Positions 43,801 to 52,899 of a DNA stretch of 64,000 bases are shown here, one piece after another. Origin of the DNA: Gigantopelta aegis (Eukaryota > Mollusca > Gastropoda > Neomphalida > Peltospiridae). A program made the translations under genes and the position numbers. The stretch covers positions 23,133,618-23,197,617 of the forward strand of contig NC_054706.1 of assembly GCF_016097555.1 (NCBI RefSeq). Direction: 5' to 3'. The stretch's first letter is position 1. Every line of letters begins with the position of its first letter. A model generated the notes under the pieces. That model was given only the letters and a program-made list of their open reading frames with translations, was not told the origin of the DNA and searched no databases.

Positions 43801-46800
43801 CCAGTTTTTGTGATATTTCAAAGCGTGGAGAAAAAGCAGTTGGTAATGAAGAAATCACAGGCGATATTTGTGTTATCTGCATAGACAGCATCAGTAAACC
43901 CAAAAGACTCAGCAAATGTGGACACGTGTTTTGTTGTGGTTGCATTTTGAAGTCTTCAAGCCAGTGTGTCCCATCTGCAACGCCATATATGGAGTGATTA
44001 TTGGTAATCAACCACCAGGTGACATGACGTTCAACCGTGACCTGGTCCACAGTCTTCCTGGACATCCTCACTGTGGAACCATTTGCATCACCTATCAGTT
44101 TGATGGTGGAACGCAAGGTGTAAGTAATCCCTGATTAAACATATCTGTCGTTTTCTCAATTATTATTTCACAACAAAAGCATTTTCGGAGGGTGGGAGTG
44201 GGGGTGGGGATTGGGATTGGGAAAGATGAATTCTGCGCCTACCAAAAACTCCTCCAAAGGTTTTCTTTAAGGGTTTTTTCAGGATTTTTGTTGTTGTTTG
44301 TTGTGTTTATTTGTTTTTGTTGTTGTTTGTTGTTGTTGTTGTTGGTTGTTGTTCTTGTGTGATTTTAATTTATTCTCCAGACTTTCTTACCATTTGTAAC
44401 ACCTGACAGGGGGCGGAACGTAGCCCAGTGGTAAAGGGCTCGCCTGATGCGCGGTCGGTCTGGGATCGATCCCCGTTGGTGGGCACATTGGGCTGAATCT
44501 CGTTCCAGCCAGTGCACCACGACGGGTATATCAAACGCCGTGGTATGAGCTATCCTGTGAGTGGGATAGTTCATATAAACTATCCCTTGCTACTAGGAAA
44601 TGTTTTATTTAACGACGCACACAACACATTTTATTTACGGTTATATGGCGTCGGACATATGGTTACGCACCACACAGACATTGAGAGAGGAAACCCGCTG
44701 TCGCTACTTCATGGGCTACTCTTTTTCGATTAGCAGCAAGGGATTTTTATATGCACCATCCCACAGACAGGATAGCACATTATGCACATACCACGATCTT
44801 TGATATACCAGTCGTGGTGCATTGGCTAGAACGAGAAATAGACCAATGGGTCCACCGATGGGGATCGATCCTAGACGAAAGCGCATTAAACGAGCGCTTT
44901 ACCACTAGGCTACGTCCCGTCCCTATCACTTTTGGTACCATAATACAGCTTCTTCCGGTGTGTTGTTGTAGTTGTCCAGGTAATGTATCTCAGCTGCTGG
45001 AGATTTTTGCAGTCTTGGATGACATGTTCCGTCGTCGAAAATGTTAATGATTTTGTTGTTTAGAATTATTCAAACCTCTCAGTTCATTTCAGTTTTATTA
45101 ATTTCAGCCCAAACATCCTAACCCAGGCAGTCTGTACACTGGAACGAAGCGTAAAGCTTATTTACCGGACTCGCCCGAGGGAAACAAAGTTCTTGGTCTG
45201 CTACAGATAGCGTTCGACCGCGGGGTGACCTTTGCGATCGGAACAACCGGAAGAGAAGACGCCATAACGTGGAATGACATTCATCACAAAACTCGTTGCG
45301 ATGGTGGCGCAAGGGGGTAAGCCAATCACATGACGTTTTAATCAGCATCGATCAACTCAGAATCTTTCTAAACTTAAGAGTCTTGGCCAAGTTGAGGATT
45401 GTCAGTCTCATCGGAATAACATCTTACTGAGAACTATGACTTTAGGTCTCAGTCAGTAGACCTGATGAAAACCAATGTTATCGCATGTCATGGTGACGTT
45501 TCGTTCTTGGAACATATCAGTTTCTCCAGAAAAGTGAACATACAAAGGTTCATTTTCCTCTTATTCTTCTTTTTTTTAATTATTAAATGTCAGTTTGAAA
45601 CTAACAATTAGGTTTTTTTAAATAATAATAATAATAAAATAATACAATCAGCACATTTTATAATGTTAATAAAAAATAATAGGACCTCCTTCGGCCCGCG
45701 TGGTTTATTGTTCAACAATCGACAGTGAACCGTATATTCTCCATTACTGAATAATTCAGTGTTTTAAGACTAAGAAATGCATTGGAGTAGGCCTATGTAA
45801 AAAAAAAAAAAAAAAAAAACCCACACCCAAAAACAACTCATATAACAATAAATAAATTTAGAAAACCCCCCACCCCAAAACCCAAAACTAAACAAAACAA
45901 AACAAAAGCAAAAAAGAGAGTCCTAATTTATGAAAAGAGCTCCGCCATTCTCCACAGCAGTGTCCCACGTAACTTGAAACAAAAAAGTTTTTTTTTTTCC
46001 TTCTAGACTGCCCAGCTCACATATCACCAATAGTTGGGCAGACATGTTACGAAATGTTTTCACACAGACAAGCAGAAATCTGGAAATCCTCTAAAAGTAT
46101 TATCCCATCTAAAATATGTACAGAACGTGCCTTTAACTGTATACATGTTTTTATTTACATTTCCATATACATGTTTTAAATGGTGTCATGTTCTTTGTAT
46201 TATTAATTTATTGAGAAATAAATATTGTACTGTCGAAAAAACAGGAAGTCAACAACTTTGCATCTATAACTGTTTGCAGACGTTATATAAATAATACCTT
46301 CGCCATGTTGTCTTTCTCAATACCACGAAAGAAAGAAACAGTTTTTCAAATGACAAGAAATTGTAAAAAAAGCTGATAATTAATTAATCAATGTGCTCTA
46401 GTGGTGCCATAAAACAAAAAGAAACTTTAGCTTTATAACTAGCTTTAGCTTTAAAAGGCATTCATAGCATCATCCAGTTACATTTTGAAGACTGATAATA
46501 TAATTTGGTATATTATGTTTTAGGTGGAAACAAATGCTTGCAGAAGCATTCCAGATTATGTTGGGGTTTTTAAAACCGGTTCAGTATACAAAATACTATG
46601 AGGCCCTCGATAAGTGTCATAGATGTAGAACTGGGTTTTTTTTTTCCTTTACAATGACTATAATTAAAAGGAGTGTCTGTTTCACCTTAAAAAAATTAAT
46701 TCTTAATTTGTTTTGTTTTGTATAACAACACCACTAGAGAACATTGGTTTCTTAATCATCAGCTATTGGGTGTCAAACATTTGGTAATTTTGACATAGGA

Positions 46801-48000
46801 ATGAATGTTTAACGACACCCCAGCACGAAAAATACATCGGCTATTGGGTGTCAAACTATGGTAATGCAAAAAAATAAAGTGATGATCAACATCAATATAA
46901 CAATTCAAGATTTAAATAAAAACAGTGTAAAGAACTGTGCAAAAATACAAATATCACAGATAGATACTGACTTTTACTCAAAATTTCAATTGTGCTGTAT
47001 TGGCCATTCTCAAAGAGAATGTTACACCCCTACACCACGGTCAGGTTACAGCACGCGCAGGGGAGTCTTAGAGGGAACCCACTACATTTTCCCATAAGCA
47101 GCTAGGATCTTATAAATGAACCATCCCACAGACAGAATAGCATATACCAAGGCCTTTGATTTACCAGTTGTGGTGCACTGGTTGGAACGAAAAACTTCCC
47201 AGTTGGTTGACATGCCTTTCTCTCGACACAATGTAACCTTTGTTCTTGTATTGGATAATGAATCATAATTGTGATTTTAAGTCAAGTATAATTTGTTACA
47301 ACCACACTTCAAGTAAGCTACTGGCCTCGGTGGCGCAGTGGTTAAGCCATCGGACTAGAGGCTGGTAGTTTCAGGGTTCACAGCCCGGTACTGGCTCCAA
47401 CCCAGAGCGAGTTCTTAAGGGCTCAATGGGTAGGTGTAAGGCCACTACACCCTCTTCTCTCTCACTACAACTAACAACTGACCCACTGTCCTGGACAGAC
47501 AGCCCAGATAGCTACGGTATGTGTGCCAAGGACAGCGTGCTTGAACCTTAATTGGATATAGGCATGAAAATAAGTTGAAATAAAATGAAATCAAGTAAGC
47601 TACTCTGTTTATCTTTTTGTGTCTGACAGGGTAGGGACATTTGTTTTCTATAAGGCAGCTCCAAGAATGCACCTTTAATGCTACACAAAACATAGCTAAA
47701 TGGACGGGGGAAGTGGGGAGGGGGGTATGCACCGGATGACCCCCATGAACACCCCATCACACGCGACTGGCCTGCCTTTCTGTGTCATGTACGTCTATAA
47801 TAAATATAGTAAGTTACAAATTCAGCTCGGTTTCTCAAACTTAGTAATATCCGGTAGTAAGAACATGATATGAATGGTCTGTTTTAAATGATTAGGTAAT
47901 TTTGTTTCCTAATTTCAGATTTGGATATCCTGATGCAACATACTTGTCCCGCGTCACGGAAGAGTTGAAATGTAAAGGAATTACAGAAGACGATTTGTGA
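34262..48000 (+). CDS. DTX3L-like E3 ubiquitin ligase: two macrodomains + RING + Deltex C-terminal domain, disrupted, 5' incomplete
   Basis: Seven exons join in phase: 34262-34878, 35603-35809, 37954-38403, 38994-39182, 43678-44119, 45108-45316, 47919-48000. The product would be about 720 residues plus any unseen N-terminus, close to vertebrate DTX3L in length. The family moves ubiquitin to substrates (and in vertebrates, with PARP9, to ADP-ribose) in DNA-damage and interferon responses. Here macrodomain-like units, which in vertebrates are best known from the partner PARP9, precede the RING-DTC module in one gene. Three lesions break this copy: a 17-bp triplication in exon 1, an in-frame TAA in exon 3 and a one-base net loss in exon 5. 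Splice sites and the remaining frame are preserved, so either it is a young pseudogene or allele, or the assembly holds errors. Domain identity is strong for RING-DTC and good for the macrodomains. Confidence 0.8.
34358..34408 (+). repeat. 17-bp tandem triplication inside coding exon 1
   Basis: AACTAATTGCACCGTAC occurs three times in a row. Two extra units add 34 bp, which shifts the reading frame by one base and brings TAA (34377-34379) into the downstream frame. Confidence 0.9.
34879..35602 (+). other. Intron 1 of the Deltex-like gene
   Basis: GT-AG intron in phase 1. It holds a G-rich run (35173-35210) and no recognised element. Confidence 0.7.
35603..35809 (+). CDS. Deltex-like gene, exon 2: second half of macrodomain 1
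   Basis: Acceptor TTTACAG|GAAGAG, donor CATG|GTAATC, 207 nt, phase 1 to 1. It completes the loop PLLGSG-RAGAS, equivalent to the GxGxxGxP-type second ligand loop of macrodomains, and then encodes [13 protein letters not shown] and a VLVVSQVPN strand. The exon break in the loop is at the same place as in macrodomain 2. Confidence 0.78.
35890..36100. mobile_element. SINE remnant with tRNA-like head, in intron 2
   Basis: GCTCAGTTGGTAGAGCACCG (D-arm-like) and GTGGTTCGAATCCCCTCAGT (T-arm-like) resemble a tRNA, but the anticodon loop is CGTTTTG with G at position 33 and the acceptor stem does not pair. The head resembles the third SINE head at 24600. CACAACTGGTGTAACC before it is SINE middle sequence. 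Confidence 0.55.
36572..36724. mobile_element. Palindromic MITE with CAGGGCCCATATTTTCGAAG ends
   Basis: CAGGGCCCATATTTTCGAAG is mirrored at 36705-36724, and ACGAAATCGTAAAA inside is mirrored at 36677-36692. This 153-bp near-perfect hairpin in intron 2 carries two TGACGTCA/GTGACGTCA motifs. CAGGG ends suggest hAT. No clear duplication is seen. Confidence 0.65.
37028..37313 (+). mobile_element. SINE with SINE-1 head and type-B tail, full length
   Basis: Head GGGGGCGGGACGAAGTAGTA with GGGATCGATCTCCGTCG, middle GGGCTATTTCTCGTTCCAGT, and type-B tail CCAAATGTTTGACATTCAAT to TTTAGTGGTGTCGTTA. It shows that tails A and B are carried by the same head. Confidence 0.85.
37376..37668 (+). mobile_element. 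SINE-1 (type A)
   Basis: The head begins at CGCTCGCCTGATGCG (first 20 nt lost). The middle and tail are complete to GTTAAATAAAACATTTC-type ends. Confidence 0.85.
37954..38403 (+). CDS. Deltex-like gene, exon 3: first half of macrodomain 2, with in-frame stop
   Basis: Acceptor ATTTTAG|CACC, donor AGTG|GTGAGT, 450 nt, phase 1 to 1. The encoded part [18 protein letters not shown] to VVMPLLGSG parallels macrodomain 1 strand for strand. TAA at 38301-38303 falls in frame after SQYLAKN, where macrodomain 1 has KCNKGDEKN. The frame continues on both sides ([20 protein letters not shown]), so this is a single point break. The NAAN motif is missing here too (IVTEEGSHL). Confidence 0.75.
38994..39182 (+). 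CDS. Deltex-like gene, exon 4: second half of macrodomain 2
   Basis: Acceptor CAACAG|GCAGAG, donor TTTCCA|GTAAGT, 189 nt, phase 1 to 1. [17 protein letters not shown] completes the loop after PLLGSG. The last 40 nt and the donor are the founder unit of the minisatellite that follows. Confidence 0.78.
39130..40482 (+). repeat. 80-bp minisatellite repeating an exon end and its 5' splice site, 17 copies
   Basis: TCGAATGATGCCTGG (39161) in the exon recurs as CCGAAGGAGGCCTGG at 39241, 39321, 39401 and so on every 80 bp (79 bp once) to 40440. Each unit ends in TTTCCAGTAAGTAACC or a close variant, so most carry a good GTAAGT donor. It fills the first 1.3 kb of intron 4. Confidence 0.92.
41108..41284 (+). 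mobile_element. SINE, tail type B, 5'-truncated
   Basis: Starts near AAATATGGCACGCCGTGG. The middle (ATATAAAAGATCCCTTAATG) and tail (ATACCAAATGTTTGACATCC, GTGCTCTAGTGGTGTCGTTA) are complete. Confidence 0.78.
41337..41530. mobile_element. Head-to-head pair of SINE-1 heads
   Basis: A plus-strand tRNA-like head (GGGGCGGGACGTAGCCCAAT, GGATCGATCCCCGTCG) to about 41418 is followed at once by a minus-strand head running from TGGTGCACTGGCTGGAACGA to CCACTGGGCTACGCCCTGCC. The result is a palindrome of two 5' ends without tails. Confidence 0.8.
41878..43477 (-). mobile_element. Tc1-type DNA transposon, decayed (1600 bp), in intron 4
   Basis: Inverted ends CTACTCAAAAGAATTTAAGG and CCTTAAATTCTTTTGAGTAG are flanked by TA in TATATA-type target sites. 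It encodes one transposase on the minus strand and lies antisense to the Deltex-like gene. A different Tc1 family from the one at 28149. Confidence 0.9.
42089..43113 (-). pseudogene. Tc1-type DD34E transposase, one stop and one frameshift
   Basis: From [11 protein letters not shown] at 43113, an HTH ([20 protein letters not shown]) and RPRSGRPR linker are followed by catalytic D (VMFTDESRF), D (LQDDNARPH) and E ([11 protein letters not shown]) with 34 residues between the last two. A TGA at 42856-42858 interrupts the frame and a frameshift near 42490-42510 separates the last third. Length is the usual 340 codons. The element is not likely to encode working enzyme. Confidence 0.9.
43678..44119 (+). 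CDS. Deltex-like gene, exon 5: RING finger and start of the DTC domain, frameshifted
   Basis: Acceptor TTTCTGCAG|GTAGC, donor AAGGT|GTAAGT. A Ser/Thr/Glu-rich linker precedes the RING: CVIC, then [10 protein letters not shown], then in a shifted frame [13 protein letters not shown], giving all eight zinc ligands (C3HC4). The shift (one base missing, near 43945-43955) agrees with exon length: 442 nt where 443 would fit the flanking phases. [13 protein letters not shown] and [12 protein letters not shown] follow, matching the Deltex C-terminal domain (vertebrate KGNQPEG... GTIVITY). Confidence 0.85.
44203..44356. other. G-rich and (GTT)n low-complexity DNA in intron 5
   Basis: GGGTGGGAGTGGGGG and TTGTTGTTG runs, without coding content. 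Confidence 0.7.
44409..44595 (+). mobile_element. SINE-1 (type A), 3'-truncated
   Basis: The head GGGGGCGGAACGTAGCCCAG and the middle reach CTATCCCTTGCTACTAG and stop where the next, opposite SINE begins. Confidence 0.85.
44596..44925 (-). mobile_element. SINE-1 (type A), full length, opposite to its neighbour
   Basis: The reversed tail GAAATGTTTTATTTAACGAC, middle and head (CCACTAGGCTACGTCCCGTC) are complete. It probably inserted into the tail of the SINE at 44409, or the two form an inverted dimer. Confidence 0.87.
45108..45316 (+). CDS. Deltex-like gene, exon 6: core of the DTC domain
   Basis: Acceptor AATTTCAG|CCC, donor AGGGG|GTAAGC, 209 nt, phase 0 to 2. [31 protein letters not shown], and [12 protein letters not shown] are the most conserved DTC motifs. 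In the family the DTC binds ADP-ribose/NAD+ and positions ubiquitin. The WNDIHHKT box with its catalytic His is intact. Confidence 0.9.
46705..47210 (-). mobile_element. SINE, type B, with duplicated tail segment
   Basis: CAACACCACTAGAGAACATT with GCTATTGGGTGTCAAACATT is repeated at 46806 as TTTAACGACACCCCAGCACG with GGCTATTGGGTGTCAAACTA. The middle resumes at 47060 (CCCACTACATTTTCCC) and ends in GGTTGGAACG near 47190. About 180 bp of unrelated sequence lies between. Confidence 0.55.
47321..47597 (+). mobile_element. SINE-2, full length
   Basis: The head GGCCTCGGTGGCGCAGTGGT, body and tail (GGACAGCGTGCTTGAACCTT, then A-rich) are complete. CAAGTAAGCTACT on both sides is a 13-bp duplication. 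Inside intron 6. Confidence 0.9.
47919..48000 (+). CDS. Deltex-like gene, exon 7: end of DTC domain and stop
   Basis: Acceptor [40 protein letters not shown] matches the family's GYPDPxYLxxVxxELxxxGI ending. TGA is at 47998-48000. Confidence 0.9.
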
Positions 48001-48213
48001 ATGTGACGGGCATAGAGTTGTAGAAGAGTTGAAATGTAAAGGAATTACAGAAGACGATTTGTGAATGTGACGGGCATAGAGTTGTAGAAGAGTTGAAATG
48101 TAAAGGAATTACAGAAGACGATTTGTGAATGTGACGGGCATAGAGTTGTAAAAGAGTTGAAATGTAAAGGAATTACAGAAGACGATTTGTGAATGTGACA
48201 CACTTAGGCTTGT
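47958..48213 (+). repeat. 64-bp tandem repeat over the last codons and stop, 4 copies
   Basis: GAAGAGTTGAAATGTAAAGG to GACGATTTGTGAATGTGACG and GGCATAGAGTTGTA recurs every 64 bp at about 47958, 48022, 48086 and 48150. Only the first is in the gene's frame with the exon. The others lie in the 3' UTR, each with its own DDL-stop codons. Confidence 0.92.
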
Positions 48214-48574
48214 AGAAGAGAACACTGTAAGTATGTGTTTGAACTGAATGGTGCAAAGGCCAACGTGTGTCAAAATCACGATATGTTATCTTTATAATAC
48301 AACAATTGTTCTAATCTAAACTGTGTGCGTATGACAAATGTAGTATCAAATTATAAATACACGGATAAAACCGACGTACAGATATCAGTACTCTTTTGTA
48401 TAATTCGGTGAATATCTTGTTTACATCACATAGATGATTACAACAGTTGGTAGGTCATCCTGATCTTCCAACCACTTAAAAATTATTTAGTGAAGATGTC
48501 TACAGGGGCACCTCATGTGGCTCGATGAAAGTAGCATACTAGAAACGGTGACAGGGGCATATGTTGTTCGGGCT

Positions 48575-48815
48575 GTGTGTATGTGTGTGTGTACGCGCGC
48601 GCGGGTGTGTGCGCGGGTGTGTGTGTGAGAGAGAGAGAATGGAGAAGAGAGGAAGGGAGAAGAGAGGGATGGAGAGAGAAAGAGGTAAGGGAGGGGGCAG
48701 AGAGAGAGAGAGAGAATGGAGAAGAGAGGGAGGGAGAGAGAAAGAGGGAAGAGAGGGGGCAGAGAGAGAGAGAGAGAATGGAGAAGAGAGGGAGAGAGAA
48801 AGAGTGAAGGGAGGG

Positions 48816-48893
<78 letters not shown>
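48575..48893. repeat. (TG)n and (GA)n microsatellite with about 65-bp substructure
   Basis: GAGAGAG runs and GGAGAAGAGAGGGAG motifs repeat three times before a pure GA run (48820-48892). Long Arg-Glu and Ser-Leu ORFs on both strands are artefacts. Confidence 0.9.
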
Positions 48894-48894
<1 letters not shown>

Positions 48895-48984
48895 AACCCA
48901 CTGCTGCCACAACTTAGGCCACTCATACCGACAAAGCAGCAAAGAAATCTTTTATATAATTTATAATATAACTGCCTGAGATCG

Positions 48985-49200
48985 AGGACGCACCCAGAGC
49001 GAGTTTTAACAACCCAATGGATAGGTGTAAGACCACTGCACCCTCTTCTTTCTCGCTAACCACTAACAACTAACCACTAACCCACTGTCCTGGACAGACA
49101 GCTCAGATAGCTGAGGCATGTGCCCAGGACAGCGTGATTTAACTTTAATTGAATATAAGTACGAAAATAAAATTGAAATAAAATAAAATAAAGTAAATTA
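48985..49200 (+). mobile_element. SINE-2, 5'-truncated
   Basis: Starts at CGCACCCAGAGCGAGTTTTA and runs to the tail TGCCCAGGACAGCGTGATTT and an A-rich end. Confidence 0.82.
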
Positions 49201-49718
49201 ATTTTGCAATGCGTTCAGATGGATAGGGTCCAGTTATTCAAAGCATAATTAAATTAACCAAGGCTTAGTCAAATATTTTCCCTTTTAATTATTTTTACAC
49301 AAATACGAAATTAACTTTAGATTTGATTATGTGTTGATACCTTTGGTTGTCCAAAATAAAGTTTCAACATTATGCCTTCAATAATTATTTGTATTGATTC
49401 GGTCCTTGGTTTTAAAATTATAGGGGGCGGGACTAGCCCAGTGGTGAAGTGCTCGCTTAATGCGCGGTTGGTTTAGGATCGATTCCCGTCCGTGGCCCCA
49501 TTGGGCTATTTCTCGTTCCAGCCAGCGCACCACAACTGGTGTAACAAAGGCCGTGGTATGTGATATCCTGTCTATGGGATGATGCATATAAAAGATCCCT
49601 TGCTGCTAATCGAAAAGAGTAGCCCATGAAGTGGCGACAGCGGGTTTCCTCTCTATATATGTGCGGTTCTTAACCATATGTCTGACGCCATATAACTGTA
49701 AATAAAATGTGTTGAGTG

Positions 49719-52074
49719 CAGGGCGACCAACTTTCCGGAATTTTTAACCCATATCCGGAATTCCGGAATTAATGCCAAATATCCAGAATTTTTTCCAAAT
49801 TCGCTATCATTATTTTTTGGGGAAGCAACCATTTCTGAATGTATTTTAAATTTTCTATATTTTTAAATCCCAACTTTATTAAACAAGTTTATCATTCTGC
49901 ATTCTACGTTGCAACCTGAACTTGTTATTATCGACTGTTTTGTGCTATTACTAAGACGTTTGTCTATTGGCTGTATTTGTCAACAGCCGACCAATGAAAA
50001 TGTTTTTGACAATCGAGTAAACTGAAGCCATGTATAAAATTTGTCTTACTTGCTACAGTGCTGTCCGGTGTATCGGCGCACGTAAGCTTTCAAGGACTAT
50101 TTTCTATGTGAACATTGTAAAATATTTAATAAAATGCGTCTCTCAGCAATGAAGAAGTGCATAATCTGAAATACACTACAAACTGTTTTATGTCTGTAGT
50201 AAATAAACATTTTAAAATGGTGCATAAATATAGGCACCCCCTTGTATCCAAAACGATTTGCATGTCCGGTGATTCGGCGCAGTAGATGTAGATCGTTTAC
50301 CCCGCTATTTATAAACCGCCCATGATCTCACTTTTAGCCCATAAACGCTACACTATTGTCCCAGAATTATTTTAATACTTTTTTGTTTTGTCTTGTTAAA
50401 CATATTACTATGAAAATGAACGATCACATATGACCCATCTCATGATCAGTTTCGGAATCGTTTTCTTGAGTGGCACAGTACTGCAGATGCATACATGTTC
50501 ATTGTCATGCATGGCTAAGATGCCTACATGGATTTTATTTTTCTCGGGTAGATTGTGCACACACGTGGATCTTATTTCGCTTTTATTTTTTTATAACAAT
50601 GTGACAATTGTGAACTGGAATGACTGTCATTTAAGGTGTAAAATTTTCGTTTTGTTTGCATTTGCCTGTGTTTTCTTTTTCGGTTTAAATAAAAAAATAA
50701 CCGAACAAAAATAATTACATTTATACTGTTTACTATAATGTTTAAAATGCGGGAAAAGTGTTTTTAGACTGGTTTTAACATTCTTAATTAATATCAATAC
50801 GGATGACCTACTTCGCGTTTATAAACACGAAAACAGGTGAATGATTTATTTTGAAATTATTATATAATTATTGATAATTATAAAAAAAAAAATTAATTGC
50901 ACCCATAACAATAAACATGTTGATACTTGATTAACCATTGAAAAAGGAATTGAACTTTAATTCGTTAAAAACTCCGACAACATGACAACTTCCTGAGCAT
51001 ACTCAAGCAAAATACCAAGTGCGCCGATACACCGGACACGGTTGTATGTAGTTTATGTATTCACAGTAATTACTACGGGGCAGACATCGGTTCTATGGCG
51101 ATGTATGCAACTTCGCCACGGTGTGTAAAAACCTGAACATAATATTATAACAGAACACTTGCGATCGTACGAAAACAAAAGAAATGGATCCATAATTCTC
51201 TTCTTAAATTCTTTTCGTATGCTTTCAAGTGCAACATTTCACTAAATAGTAAATACCATTTGGCTACCAGTAATATGTGACACATTCATGCCATTAATAT
51301 TAATTAATTAATATACCTACCGATCTTGTTTTATTCAAGTAAGTAAAACTATACAAAATGTCAATTTTTACAAACCATTGTTAGATTTTGCCGTGAAAAG
51401 TGCAACGCTAATAGTAATGTAAGCGTAATGCAGAACGATAGCCAGTCTTAACGTGGGTACCAGACGTTTCATCCCCAATTCAGTTAACCACAAATTAGTT
51501 CGACCCCACTGATGAAATAGTGCAAATGTGGCAATGTACCTACATAAAAATAACATTGGTCCCAACTTTGTCACTTTATTACTAATCTGTTGGTGGGAGT
51601 GAAATTGTATTACACTATTTGCTAATAAAGTGGTGCTTTCAGGGTTTTTTGTGGTGATGTTTAGTCTGTGTGTGTGTGTGCGTGCGTGTGATAATGCTGT
51701 TAATTGCTGTACTAGGTATAGTAACTTTTATTTACACTGATGAATATATTTACTAGACAAGCCATAAAGTAGGGCTATACTTAAAAAGTACTAGTAAGTA
51801 GAAAAATTCTGCCACTTATATGGATTGATTTAAACTTTTATTATTGAACACATAACATTCCAATAAATAATAAAACAAATTTATTGTTATGTATCTCTTT
51901 GGTTGTTATTTTAAAAATATGTCAAATATGGCAATGTTTAAATTATTTTTTATATTTTTGAAAATGGCGTTTTCGCGTGCCTTAAACTATTGCTTTGAAA
52001 GGGGCGTTCGCGCGCTTAAAAATTAAAATATATGAACATTCCGGAAAAATATTTCCATTAGGTTGGTTGCCCTG
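49719..52074. mobile_element. hAT-like non-autonomous element inside a SINE
   Basis: Ends CAGGGCGACCAAC and GTTGGTTGCCCTG are imperfect inverted repeats. TGAGTG on each side (49713-49718 and 52075-52080) is a 6-bp duplication that can be read off exactly because the split SINE's consensus has it once. Subterminal TCCGGAA motifs occur at both ends. No transposase is seen, and the element at 50055-51045 is nested inside. Confidence 0.7.
50055..51045 (+). mobile_element. TIR element with GTATCGGCGC ends, copy 2
   Basis: TACAGTGCTGTCCGGTGTAT at the left and GTGCGCCGATACACCGGACA at the right. The body aligns with the reverse complement of 9215-10205 along its whole length, including CATGTCCGGTGATTCGGCGC and the ATCATGAGATGGGT-type motifs. 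Confidence 0.65.
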
Positions 52075-52296
52075 TGAGTGCGTCGTTAAATAAAAACATT
52101 TCCTTTCTTCCTTCCTGATTCGGTCTTTGGTTTTAAACATTTCTGTTAACTACTGGTTTACGGTAACTAACGTTTGAACAACCAGTCCCAGCTTTTACGG
52201 ATCTCCTTGGGAGTCCTCCAGCAGACAATGCACCTGATACTAATTCATAGACGTAAACATGACTTTGCCAGAATGTGTCTTCGACTCCGCCTTGTG

Positions 52297-52622
52297 CGGG
52301 GCGGGACGTAGTCCAGTGGTAAAGAGCTCGCTTGATGCGCGGTCGGTGTGGGATCGATCCCCGTCAGTGGGTCCATTGGGCTATTTCTTGTTCCACCCAG
52401 TGCACCATGATTGGTATATCAAAGGCCGTGATATGTGCTATCCTGTCTCTGGGATGGTGCATATAAAAGATCCCTTGCTGTTAATCGAAAAGAGTAGCCC
52501 ATGGAGTGGCGACAGCAGGTTTCCTTTTTCAATATCTGTGTTGTCCTTAACCATGTCCGACGCCATATAACCGTAAATAAAGTGTGTTGAGTGTGTCGTT
52601 AAATAAAAAAACATTTCCTTCC
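52297..52622 (+). mobile_element. SINE-1 (type A), full length
   Basis: Head GGGGCGGGACGTAGTCCAGT to tail and TTCCTTCCTT end. CCGCCTTGTGC on both sides is an 11-bp duplication. Confidence 0.92.
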
Positions 52623-52899
52623 TTCCGCCTTGTGCAGATGTGTGGTTTTATAGTGGGCCGTTATATAAAGACTGCAGTTTTAAACCTGCAGAAATCTCAT
52701 CTTGAGCATGGTCATTTGTCAAACTGTTATGTTATGCTGACTAAACGTTTTGAAAAGAAAACTGGATGTTCAATCCACTGATGGCCTGCTCTGGACTCAT
52801 CAGTGGCATACACAGAAGTTCGACCCATGGTGGACGTGCCTGAACCTTCGTGGTATATGGACACTTTGATAGAGTTGTCCTCCTCTTCCACTGATGGCA

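Larger units (their letters stand above)
49424..52110 (+). mobile_element. SINE-1 (type A) split by a 2.36-kb element
   Basis: The head GGGGGCGGGACTAGCCCAGT to GTTGAGTG lies at 49424-49718 and the last part of the tail (TGAGTGCGTCGTTAAATAAA) at 52075-52110. GATTCGGTCYTTGGTTTTAAA lies on both outer sides (49397 and 52117) as the SINE's own duplication of about 20 bp. Confidence 0.9.

Noticed and set aside
46534-46725. An extra Deltex exon ([17 protein letters not shown])
   Set aside because: Exons 6 and 7 already join in phase with contiguous DTC motifs, and no fitting splice sites flank this ORF.
48487-48942. Ser-Leu and Arg-Glu ORFs of about 120-150 codons
   Set aside because: Pure GA/CT microsatellite translation.
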